A stretch of 64,000 nucleotides of DNA from Mycogone perniciosa (Eukaryota; Ascomycota; Sordariomycetes; Hypocreales; Hypocreaceae). Positions within the stretch are counted from its first letter, which is position 1, and each line of letters opens with the position of its first letter. Where the stretch lies: positions 62,001 to 126,000 of the forward strand of contig JAOALB010000024.1 of NCBI GenBank assembly GCA_025331125.1, given 5' to 3'. The translations under genes and the position numbers were made by a program. The notes beneath the pieces were generated by a model. That model was given only the letters and a program-made list of their open reading frames with translations, was not told the origin of the DNA and ran no database searches. Positions 35,222-45,909 of the stretch are shown piece by piece.

Positions 35222-36739
35222 ATGGCACCTCGAGCAAAAGCAGCAGGGTTGACGAACTTGATAGAATCCGACTCGGAACCAGATTTTGATAGTTTCGACG
35301 CCGCTGGAAAGGTTTCCTCTGGGCATAGCTCTTCATCACAAAAAAAGACCAAAGTGCGTGGTCGTCCAGTGGCGGCCAACAGAGTGACAAAAACTGTGCG
35401 GAATGCGACACGTCAAGCCACTGCCAAAGCATTGATATCAGGACAAATGCCGCCAAGGCGTGCCTTGGTAGATAAGAGTAATACGAGCGCCCCAGGACCC
35501 CTAATGAGCGATGGGAAACCAACTCAAGATGAGGATGAAATCGCCATGCTGGACCAACTTGAAGCTACTGAGCAGAACCCGCCCAGGGCAACACGAGGAC
35601 GCCCCAGGGCATCTAAGAATCGCAAAGATGTAGTCACCAGCAACTCGACCGCCACATCTACTGCGGCACCGGGGCCTCATTCGGCTACGGATGGGCCAGC
35701 TTTAATTGACGAAGTCCCTGAAACCCAAGCCGCTGGTCTCATCAAAACTGATGAAGAATCAGGACAAATGACTAAGAGGGATGAGCATGAGCTGTGGATT
35801 CTTGGTACTGAACACGATCCAAACCATGGAGTCTCCGAGCAAGATATGGACAATACCTCAGCTTTCAGACGACTTAGGGATCTCGGGAAGAGATTTGAAA
35901 GCTTGGAAACGAGATACCGAGACCTTCGAGAGGTTGGTGTAAAGGTGGCTGAGCATAACTTTGAACGACTCAAGAGGCAAACCGAGGAAAACGCGACAGG
36001 TGAGGATTATTTGACCCGACATGAGAAAACTGGCACGGCATTCTAACAAAACATTCAGCTGCCAATAAGTTAATATCACAACTAAAAGAAGAGATAGCGG
36101 TGCAATCCAAGATGCTACAACAGGCGGAGCTCTTGCGTCAGCGATTGGAGCGTAGTGAGGAAGAGGCTAGTGCCTTGCGAGCCCAATTATCGGACGTTAG
36201 TGGTGCTCTATCTGAGGCCAGATGTGAGATCAAGACGATCTCTGCCAAACTAGCAGCGAGCAGAACCGTCGAGGTGAATGTCAAAGCGTCCACTAATGGG
36301 CCAAAGGCGGTGGCGACTGGAAATCGGACAGCGTATATGGAAACGTTGCAAGCTGCGCAAGCCAAGGAGGATCTCTATGGGGATCTGACTGGCCTTATTG
36401 TGCGAGACGTGAGACGTGGTAACAAAGACGATGTTTTCGATTGCATCCAGACAGGGCGGAATGGCAGTAAGACAGACACTATTGTTACCGTCTATTGGAA
36501 AACTACGCTAACTCTTTATTGCAGCTCTCCACTTCAAATTATCGCTGGAGAGAATGGATGCAGCTGAAAACTATGAGGATGTGCAGTTCACATATCGGCC
36601 ACAGCTAGACGCCAGCCGCGATAGTGATCTTATGGAAGTTCTACCGGACTACTTGACCGAGGAGATTACATTTCCTAGGCCTCATGCATCCAAGTTCTAT
36701 ACACGAGTTACGAAGTCTCTAATGGAACGCCTGGATTAG
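35222..36739 (+). CDS. pcs1: Monopolin complex subunit CSM1/PCS1
   Basis: Csm1/Pcs1 forms V-shaped dimers with Lrs4/Mde4 that clamp kinetochore microtubule sites and help condensin at centromeres and rDNA. Exons 35222..35999, 36059..36466 and 36525..36739 give 466 residues. The N-terminal half is basic, low-complexity and likely disordered (..KKTKVRGRPVAANRV..). A coiled coil spans roughly residues 215-330 (..RDLGKRFESLETRYRDLREV.., ..KLISQLKEEIAVQSKMLQQ..). The C-terminal globular domain has KEDLYGDLTGLIVRDVRR, then DVFDCIQTGRNGTLHFKLSLE and ends VTKSLMERLD, matching the Csm1/Pcs1 C-terminal domain. The second intron has GTAAGA and TGCAG ends and restores NGTLHFKL. Confidence 0.9.
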
Positions 36740-37777
36740 GATGTTGTTACGAGCCAGGCGCGTATGGCTTGTTTGGGACGATAATGGGCGTGTGGATTTT
36801 ATGCTGATTCAGTGTTCGTAATTGATACCCATATTACTGCTTTAGCATTCAAAGCGATATTTTGAATTATATCTTTGGTTACGGAAGGTAAATTACAACT
36901 ATTATAGAATTGCCTGCTTCTGGAACAAACAATTGACGATATTAGACACGGAGAACAGCTTGATTGTGAGGTCCATCGAGCACAATGGACCCCCTACGAA
37001 GTAGTAGAGAAGGTTTACCTGTGTTCGAGATGAAAGTGAAGACATTATCTTACTAAGCATCATCGGTTCTGGTCTAGTGCTTCAAAAGCTATGCCACTAA
37101 GTACCTAGTACCTCCCCAAGGCTAGTAGTAATAGTAGCTGGAACATTTTCAGGGGCTAGATCAAGTTGTTTTCTGTATGGGCTACTACCTAGGTAGTAGG
37201 TAACCTAGACTGAGTATTTGCGCTGTTGAAAAAGTACTACTACTAAACAATTACATGCTTGGATATACTCTCCTTCTTGAATAAAAAATTGACTCTCAGC
37301 CAATTATGTCCTAAGGAATGGAGAGATGCTCTTCTAGTACTACTCGTAAACGTGACAGCGCGCGACAACATGGTTCGCGAATTGAGCTGGTACTATCTAC
37401 TAGTAGTACTACCAAGTACCAAGGTAAGTAGTACTAATAATAATCTGGCACCTTACGACGTCGTACCTATATTACCTCTTGACTGTCGACCACCATGATG
37501 ATGGACTGGAGCCCTTCACTGCCATGATCCACACGTATTTGGCTATTTGTCCTTTACACAGGCCGTTCTCCGAACCTACCTAATAGACAGGCGGCTATTG
37601 GGGCAATTTCGAATCGGTATTCGTACCTCGTCCGCTATTTTGTCGATCGCAACGACTGCTAGGCCACTTCTACCAGCAACCATAACCCCCTTTATTGGAC
37701 GGTGCGCCATGGAAATGCCTTGATTGCCTACTATTCAGATCACCTCCTTGCCTCACACACACACACACACACACACA

Positions 37778-37810
<33 letters not shown>

Positions 37811-37834
37811 AAACGCTCTCGCGTATCGCCCATC
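36740..37834. other. Intergenic between CSM1/PCS1 and MCD4
   Basis: About 1.1 kb. The blocks 37095-37250 and 37340-37440 are rich in TAGTAC/GTACCTAG steps of the dispersed palindrome type. A (CA)n(CT)n microsatellite and a CT-rich leader precede the MCD4 start codon. No gene is supported. Confidence 0.6.
37754..37810. repeat. (CA)n(CT)n compound microsatellite in MCD4 leader
   Basis: About 13 CA units followed by about 12 CT units and a CT-rich tail, ending about 25 bases before the MCD4 start codon. CT-rich leaders are common in fungal promoters; the CA/CT run is probably length-variable between strains. Confidence 0.9.
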
Positions 37835-40800
37835 ATGGCTACCGTGACGCGTTTCGGCTTCCTAGCCACGGCAATGATCTTCCATCTTGTCTATCTGTTG
37901 TCCATCTTTGACATTTACTTCGTTAGCCCCATTGTATCCGGGATGCAACTCTTTGCCGTTGAACGTCCCGATTTGGCAAAGAGTCCTGCAGATAGATTAG
38001 TCCTTTTCGTTGGTAGGATCACCATGTCGGCTCTCTATAGCCCCTATTTGTGGCTTCTAATCACTCATTTCTCTAGGCGACGGACTACGAGCCGACAAGG
38101 CGTTTCAATCTTTTCCTGAGCCCTACCCGATGTCCGAAGAAGATCTTGTGCCTCGGCATCTTGCCCCGTTTCTGCGTTCTCGAGTTCTCCAACATGGAAC
38201 CTTTGGTGTCTCCCACACCCGTGTTCCTACCGAGTCCCGTCCCGGCCATGTGGCATTAATCGCCGGCCTTTACGAAGACGTCTCTGCCGTTGCAACGGGC
38301 TGGAAGCTCAATCCTGTAAACTTCGATAGCGTTTTCAACCGAAGTCGCCATACTTGGAGTTGGGGCAGCCCTGACATCTTACCCATGTTTGAACGGGGCG
38401 CTGTGCCAGGCCGCGTTGATGCTTATATGTACGAGCCCGAGTTTGAAGATTTCTCCAAGGATGCGACCCATCTCGACTACTGGGTTTTCGATCATGTGAA
38501 GGAGCTCTTCGCTGAAGCTGCCACTAACAAGACTCTCGACAAAGCGCTTCGACAGGACAAAGTAGTCTTTTTTCTCCATCTCCTCGGCCTTGACACAACC
38601 GGCCATTCTTATCGACCATATTCGAAAGAGTATTTGCACAACATCCAGGTTGTGGATCAAGGTGTCAAGGAGGTGACGGATCTCATTCAGAGGTTCTACG
38701 CCGATGACAGAACTGCGTTTGTCTTCACAGCAGACCACGGCATGAGTGACTGGGGCAGCCACGGAGACGGCCACCCTGATAACACTAGAACGCCCCTAAT
38801 ATGTTGGGGTTCGGGCGTAGCAACTCCCGAGCTCTATCCCAACTCGGTTGCTCCAGGCCATAACGATTACTCGGCGGATTGGGGACTCGATCATGTCCAA
38901 AGACATGATGTTGCCCAAGCTGATGTTGCCGCACTGATGTCCTATTTGATTGGTTCAGAGTTTCCAGCAAACTCAGTGGGCAAATTGCCTCTCTCATACT
39001 TGTCCACAAATAACCATGAAAAGGCACAAGGTTTATTGGTCAATGCTCATGGGATACTGGAAATGTATCGTGTGAAAGAGGAAAAGAAGAAGACCAATGA
39101 GTTGAGATATGTGCCATTTCGTCCATTGAGCCAAGAAGGCTTGACCCCGAGCCAACGTGTTTCCGATATTGGCAACTTGATAAATCAGGGTAAATACGAA
39201 GAGGCTATTGAAGAGTCTGACGCTCTCATCAGCGTGGCTTTAGAAGGTCTTCGCTATCTCCAAACCTACGACTGGCTATTTCTGCGAGCTCTCATCACTG
39301 TGGGCTATCTTGGCTGGGTAGCGTACGCCATCACGACTGTCATTGATATGTTTGTTGTCCACGACTGTTCTCCACCGCAACGGAGTGTCTCAACTATCGT
39401 GGGCTTCTCTTCCGTACTGGCTGCGTTATATGCATCTTTCGTGGTCTCAAAGTCTCCCGCGACATACTATGCGTATGCCTTCTTCCCTGTCATATTTTGG
39501 GAGGAGGTGTACGCCCACAGGTCTAGCCTGGCTCAGGGCCGCAGGGTGCTCTTTAGACATATCAAGTCTACTAGCACCGTCGTAGCTTTTCTCCTGAACA
39601 CGGTCATCTACGTTGCTGTCATTGTATCCTTGGTACGTCTACTAAAGAAGAAGAAGACTGGTGTCTCAATCGCCCTAACATATCCTAGGCTCTCGGCTAT
39701 ATCCACCGCGAAATTCTGACTGTGCTGTTCATCTTGGGGGCAATGTGGCCAGTGACATGTGGCTTTTCGTTCCTCCGTTCGCATGCCTTCCTTAGCGCGG
39801 CTTGGGCTATCTCATGTTTAGTGATGAGCACGTTCACTCTTCTTCCCGCTATGAAAGTTGAGAATGTCAGCCTGATGTATGTACAAATGTGCCCATCAGC
39901 TTTGTTTTGGGGCTAACAGTATCTAGTCTAGCAGGTGGTCTATTTATGACTGTAATTGGTCTACTATACCTGGTATTCGAGGATTTCTTATTATCTGGCT
40001 TTTCCTGGGGAAGCAAAAAATCTCGTGGAAATACAAGGCTAGTTGCTAGGACGGTAACTGGAGTCCAGGTAAACCTGTTCTTCCCTTGAAAGCCCCATTA
40101 TCACATGGAGGACTAACATGTGCTGTATAGGTTGGCTTGATAATCTTAGCGATGCTCGTTACTCGATCCAGCTCAATGTTTCTTCAAGCGAAGCAGGGGC
40201 TGCCTTTAGGGAATCAGGTCATGGGATGGGTTGTCTTAGGTAAGCGAAGTATCCAGATCGCAAAGCGTTAAACATTCGAGTTGTGAATACCGGAGTTAAC
40301 AGATAACGCAGTTGTATCTTTTCTCATGCCATTGATACATCGACTACAACCAAATAGCCACTACATGCATCGATTGGCGATGATTTTTTTGACCTGTGCC
40401 CCAACATTTGTGATTCTCACAATATCATATGAGGGACTGTTTTATGTCGCATTCTCCCTCCTGTTACTCACTTGGGTTCATCTTGAGTACAGCATAGAAA
40501 TATTCAGCACGCCTCATCTACATGAGAAGGCCAAAGTAGCTGCTGAAGCAGGGGAGAGCACAGCATACCGCCCTCTGAGGTTATCAGATGGGCGAGTTGC
40601 ATTATTTTTTATGGTGCTCCTTCAGTCAGCCTTCTTTAGTACCGGGAACATTGCTTCAATATCGTCGTTCAGCCTGGACAGCGTGTGTCGGCTGATACCC
40701 ATATTCGACCCCTTTTCTCAGGGGGCCCTGCTCATCCTCAAGCTGATGATCCCGTTCGCTTTGATATCAGCGAACCTGGGGGTCTTGAATATACGGCTTG

Positions 40801-41108
40801 GGGTGGCGCCGTCAGCTCTCTTCATGGTAGTGATGGCGGTAAGTGACATTTTAACTCTCTATTTCTTCTGGGTTGTCAAGGACGAAGGTTCTTGGTTGGA
40901 AATCGGGTCGACAATTAGCCACTTTGCTATTGCCAGTCTTCTCTGTGTCTTTGTTGCGGCTTTAGAAGGGGTTAGCGCCATCTTTATTGCCGGCATCGAA
41001 ATTGACAATGGGTCAGCTCCTGAACAAGTCTCTGGGGATCATGTGAGAACAGCCCCCAGTGGATCATACATCCCATCACATGAAATCATCTATCTACCTA
41101 CCTACTGA
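37835..41108 (+). CDS. mcd4: GPI ethanolamine phosphate transferase 1 (MCD4/PIG-N)
   Basis: An ER enzyme that adds ethanolamine phosphate to the first mannose of GPI precursors. Six exons, 37835..38012, 38077..39632, 39689..39876, 39927..40068, 40131..40239 and 40303..41108, give 992 residues. An N-terminal membrane anchor (..FLATAMIFHLVYLLSIFDIYF..) precedes the alkaline-phosphatase-like catalytic domain: GDGLRADK spliced across intron 1, SHTRVPTESRPGH (nucleophile Thr), LGLDTTGHSYRPYS and TADHGMSDWGSHGDG with metal ligands. The C-terminal half has many hydrophobic helices (PigN domain). All five introns have clear GT-AG ends and keep the frame exactly. Together with BST1 at 21-25 kb, two GPI-anchor maturation genes lie in this window, but 13 kb apart with no sign of coupling. 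Confidence 0.97.
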
Positions 41109-41683
41109 ATAATTTTAAGTATTCGAGATAGATACTTCGTACGAAGTACAGAATAAAGTAACCATGGAATGCAGCCTCCATTCAGGCCCCTGCAAGCTAG
41201 TAGGATATTATGTGAATACTATGACTTTCCTTCTTCTTGCTATACATGCGACTTTGTAGGGGTTATGTTTCCAGCTGTCCTTTGTGCAGCCCAGCTACCT
41301 ATCCATTTGCCCGCCTAATAATAATATCTGGCCAACCATTCGCCTGCGACCCACCTTCTCGTATAGGTATGCTTTCAATGTCTTCCATGTTTTTGGTCTG
41401 TCCCCATTTTGTTTGTTCCCAAAGCAGATCATCTCTTCTATGCGCCAGAGGAAAGGGAATTTATTTTCTATAATGCTGGTGTGCCCAGCTGCCTTGGAGG
41501 TACTTGGCCCTGCTCTGCTGCTGAGGAGGAGGAGTGATCCGGTTGTTCGCCTCCTCCTCCTTTCACCCCTCTCGTCTTGGCCGATTGCCACCCCACACAA
41601 CCCTTCACCAACTTCGTCAAATCGCACATTACAGTCGTCTTTGTCGTCGTCATCGTCGTCGCTGTCGTCGACGAGTCAGAAAT
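41109..41683. other. Intergenic/leader region upstream of farA-like gene
   Basis: About 575 bases. A perfect palindrome TACTTCGTACGAAGTA lies at 41133-41148, just after the MCD4 stop. A (GTC)n-like tract at 41640-41670 sits in the probable 5' leader of farA. No gene is supported. Confidence 0.6.
41133..41148. repeat. Perfect palindrome TACTTCGTACGAAGTA
   Basis: A 16-base inverted repeat 25 bases after the MCD4 stop codon; the GAA variant of the scattered TACGGAGTACTCCGTA motif. Confidence 0.8.
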
Positions 41684-44600
41684 ATGGACGTTGAAATGTC
41701 CGCGGGCGACGGCCCGGCGCAAACACATCCGCACGCGCAATCCGAATCTCCATCCAAGCCGTCGCCTTCAGCGCCAGCGTCCAACAGCACCACGGCAGCT
41801 GGGTCGGCGACCAGCCAGATGAGCTTCAGAAGGCATGGCCGCCCCTGTTGCAGAAATGGATGCGCAAATTTCGATGCTAACTAATGTCCTCTTATATAGG
41901 CAGCGAGCGTCACGAGCATGCGAGGTATGTATCCTGCGGGTCACCCAATCGTCTTTTTCGACATTTACCCCATATCCTCCACGAGCCGAGGCATTTCGGA
42001 CGCGGCCCGCCTACCACTCAATGACTACATGCTAATCCATCCACCTTTACCTCGCAGACCTGCCACGCTCGAAAGGTATGTCGCATTTCAACAACTAGAT
42101 TTTTCAACCTGTCCTGAATTTTTCGGTCGACTGACTCCTGCTGCCGCCCAGGTTCGATGCGACGCCGCCAGTCTCGGGGTGCCTTGCACCAATTGTGTTG
42201 CCTTTCAAATCGAATGTCGTATCCCAACACCGAAACGCAAAAAGACTCAGAATGCCACCACCCAATCCAAAGATTCTGATAGGTCGGTCCTTCAATCCTG
42301 TTCTATTCAAATGATCTACGATTATGCTATTTCTTGTCTTTTTACTTTCCCCTTTCCCTTTCTCGCTCGTCTTTCATCTGATACTAATACTGTAATCACT
42401 GCGAGCAGCGACCGCGGTGACAATCCCGATGAACAACACCAGCCGACGCCTCATAGCAATGCCAACGCTTACTCTCCACGCGCACCTACCGTATCCCATA
42501 CCGCTGATGGAACCCCCCCTACGTCGCTGACGGAGGCCCAGGCCAGAAAAGAGGAGGTTGACAGTGGGACTTACTTGAATTTGGTCATGAAACCAAAGTT
42601 CACCCGCGCCCCAATCACTGAAGCTGGCCGAGTTGCCTACCTGGGCGAATCCTCCAACCTCACCCTCCTTGTGCATGACCGCCAAGGTTCGGCAGACGTC
42701 GTTCATTATCCGCTCCCCGAAAATGTGAGGGGTTCACGAGCTAGACTTACGGAATTGGACAACGTCGAGATCGATATCCTCCACCAACGGGGTGCCTTCT
42801 TGCTACCACCACGATCCTTATGCGATGAGTTGATCGATGCCTACTTCAAATGGGTTCACCCAATCGTACCTGTCATCAACCGTACTCGCTTCATGAGACA
42901 ATACCGCGATCCAAAGAATCCACCGTCGCTACTTCTCCTCCAGGCTGTCCTGTTGGCTGGCTCTCGAGTCTGTAACAATGCGCAACTCATGGATGCAAAT
43001 GGATCTACCACACCGGCGGCACTAACCTTCTACAAGCGGGCAAAGGCTCTGTACGATGCGAACTATGAAGACGATCGTGTCACAATAGTGCAATCGCTGC
43101 TGTTGATGGGGTGGTACTGGGAGGGCCCTGAAGATGTCACTAAGAATGTCTTCTACTGGAGTCGCGTTGCTACTATCGTCGCCCAAGGTTCAGGCATGCA
43201 TCGGTCCGTCGAGCGGTCACAATTGAGCAAGTCTGATAAACGACTTTGGAAACGTATTTGGTGGACTTTGTTCACCCGTGATCGGTCCGTTGCCGTTGCT
43301 CTCGGACGTCCTGTCCACATCAACCTCGACGACTCCGATGTGGAGATGTTGACTGAAGATGACTTCATCGAGGATGAGTCTGATCGAAGCAGCGAATTTC
43401 CACCCGATCCCATCCACGTACAGTTTTTTCTCCAGTACGTCAAGTTGTGCGAGATCATGGGCCTTGTCCTGTCGCAACAGTACTCAGTTGCCTCCAAGGG
43501 ACGGCAGCGAAATGCGATCGACCTAACCCATAGTGATATGGCACTAGCCGACTGGCTCCAGAACTGTCCCAAGATTGTCTATTGGGAAGTGCCTCGGCAT
43601 CATTTCTGGTCTGCACTCCTGCATTCAAACTACTACACGACGCTCTGCCTCCTGCATCGAGCGCATATGCCGCCTAGCGGCTCGTCGCGCTTTCCCGAAG
43701 ACTCCCCCTATCCGTCAAGGAACATTGCTTTTCAAGCGGCTGCGATGATCACATCCATTGTTGAGAACCTCGCAGCTCACGACCAGCTTCGTTACTGTCC
43801 CGCCTTCATCGTCTACAGCCTATTTTCTGCGCTTATTATGCATGTCTATCAGATGCGGTCGCCAGTGCCATCCATCCAGCAAGTTACGCAAGACAGAATG
43901 CGCAGCTGTATGCAGGCCATGAAGGAAGTGTCTCGCGTTTGGCTGGTAGGCAAGATGGTGTACACTCTCTTTGAGTCCATCATTGGAAACAAGGTGCTTG
44001 AAGAGCGACTGCAGAAGGCCGGGAGCAAGCGACACCGAAGAATACAACAGAGCATTTCCCAACTGGAGCAGTACAACAAGACGCAGGATACGTCGAAACG
44101 GAAATACGATGATATGGCCATCGACTTTACCGCTAATGCCCCAACTCCACAGGAATCGTACGAAAGATCAAGGCCTCAAACGCCGAGCACGATCAAGAAC
44201 GAAAACGCTAGCAACGGTCAACGTCCTTCAGCGGCGTCGCCCAACACCCGCCAGAGTGGGGCTGATACATTCATGGGCGGCACGAACTCGCGGCCGCAAA
44301 CACGGCCTGCTACACCGTTCAACCCTTCCTTCTCTGTTCCTGCGACCCCTCCAGACCTATATTTGGTTACTCGTAACTCGCCCAATATATCGCAATCTTT
44401 GTGGGAAAACTTTCAACCTGACCAGCTTTTCCCCGAAAGTTCGAGTTTGCCAGTCTTCCCCAATCTGTCGCCGTCCCAAACACATCAGAGCCTTGATCAA
44501 AACCTGATGAGTCAAATGCCTACCAGCAATATGGTGTCAGGCATGCCGGCGAATCCATTTTCGCAAAGGGGCTCTGGTCAAGGAAGTGGTGTCATGCAAA

Positions 44601-44862
44601 TGCCTGGCTTTCAGGGCCAGACAAATATGTGGCAGCCCGGCTTTGACGGTGGAATGCAAGACGGCCAAAGTCCCGATAGTTGGAGTACGAGCTCGGCGCA
44701 AGGACAGCCCGCCCCGACAACTTTGAATGTAGAAGATTGGTGAGTTGGCATGACAGTAACATAGCCTTCATGTTGCATTTGCTGATTGAGAAAATCAGGT
44801 TTCAATTCTTCGGCATCAATGGCGATACAAGCAGCCTCAATTTGGACATTCCCCTGAGTTGA
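41684..44862 (+). CDS. farA: Zn2Cys6 transcription factor, FarA/CTF1 type (fatty-acid utilisation regulator)
   Basis: Closest to FarA/CTF1-alpha, which activates genes for beta-oxidation, peroxisomes and cutinase in response to fatty acids. Exons 41684..41832, 41900..41924, 42058..42075, 42152..42282, 42409..44739 and 44799..44862 give 905 residues. The zinc cluster (Cys 57, 60, 67, 76, 79, 86; C-x2-C-x6-C-x8-C-x2-C-x6-C) is split over three exons, one of only 18 nt (THR-Cys-His-Ala-Arg-Lys). Intron 1 has a GC donor (AG/GCATGG) because no GT restores RRQRASRACE. The fungal-specific TF domain follows (..LIDAYFKWVHPIVPVINRTRFM.., ..ALGRPVHINLDDSDVEMLTEDDF..). The tail is Pro/Gln/Ser-rich. A last exon adds FQFFGINGDTSSLNLDIPLS after VEDW. 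FarB is a related alternative. Confidence 0.9.
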
Positions 44863-45909
44863 GAGAGGCAACACCTCTGGAGGGTACATCAAGAGACTGG
44901 CCTTGAAATTGTGTTGTATGCCGTTTGGAAGCAATCAGTGCCGTACTATACAAAGGCCACTATTTCGGGAAGGATGGCTACGACACAGGCTGATTCATGA
45001 ACAACAAATGCGGAAGTAGGCATTATCTTCAGGAGAACTAGTATGTGGAGCCCACGTACCTCTGTATGGGTTCTTACGCATATGCATGTCTTTGCTTTGG
45101 GACTACTGGCGTCCATGACTATAGCTTGTGGACTGAATTCGGCGCATGGGCAAGTAGGTATATTGCTCGATTGGCAGGGAATTTCGAAGCAAGTCAGTGT
45201 TCATATCTTATAAATCAGAGGAAGCTTGAGCGGATGGTTGACGATTTAAATAATATAATGAGATATGGAGACTTAATGGTACTTACAAGTCTACAGGTCT
45301 CCGTTTTATGACCTTAATTGAATCTCAATTCGGGAAGGTACAGCTAAATATGTCCGTGGGCCTTTATCTGCCCAATTGTGTGCAGTCGGAAATTGATGGC
45401 AACATTCAGGAAAACATCCATCTCATCTACTACTATATTAACTCATCTTCAGGTACACATAGGCCTGTGGGGCTGTTATTAATAGGTAGATACCTGGACT
45501 CTGTACTCCGTACTACAGACTATTACTACTAATAGTACTCCGTAGCTACTCCGCAACTGGAGGTTGCCCGGGGGGCTTCGCACTGACGTGTTAGGTTAGC
45601 CACCTGGCAATCTTACCATAGTACCTACGTACTTCGTACCAGTACTCTGTATCCTACTATCTACCTCGTTCAACCCCATCATTCCTCCATCCGCATGGCG
45701 AAGACGACAACGAACCTGCACCAGAATATAGCCTCTACACCTTCTAACCGGAGATAGATTGCCCCCTATCACGAACCCCGTTGAGGGGCCACGGCGTCCG
45801 CATTGCAACGCCACAAGGAGCGTCAAGCCGCTCGAGATACTTGCGTCATAGCACTGATGCGAATCCGTTCACTAACCCGAGAGCCCCCTTCGCCGATTTG
45901 GCGGTCACC
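44863..45909. other. Intergenic between farA-like and LysM genes
   Basis: About 1.05 kb. The block 45480-45660 carries TACTCCGTACTACAG, AGTACTCCGTAG and CGTACTTCGTACCAG palindrome-type units. From 45781 the LysM reading frame is already open but has no ATG until 45910, so a short upstream exon cannot be excluded. No other gene is supported. Confidence 0.55.
45500..45650. repeat. Cluster of TACTCCGTA / TACTTCGTA units
   Basis: At least four copies of the half-site TACTCCGTA or TACTTCGTA within 150 bases, on both strands, in non-coding DNA upstream of the LysM gene. Confidence 0.55.

Noticed and set aside
37724..37834. In-frame upstream extension of MCD4 through the CA/CT repeat
   Set aside because: It would encode only His-Thr and Leu-Ser repeats from the microsatellite. 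The ATG at 37835 gives the family N-terminus.
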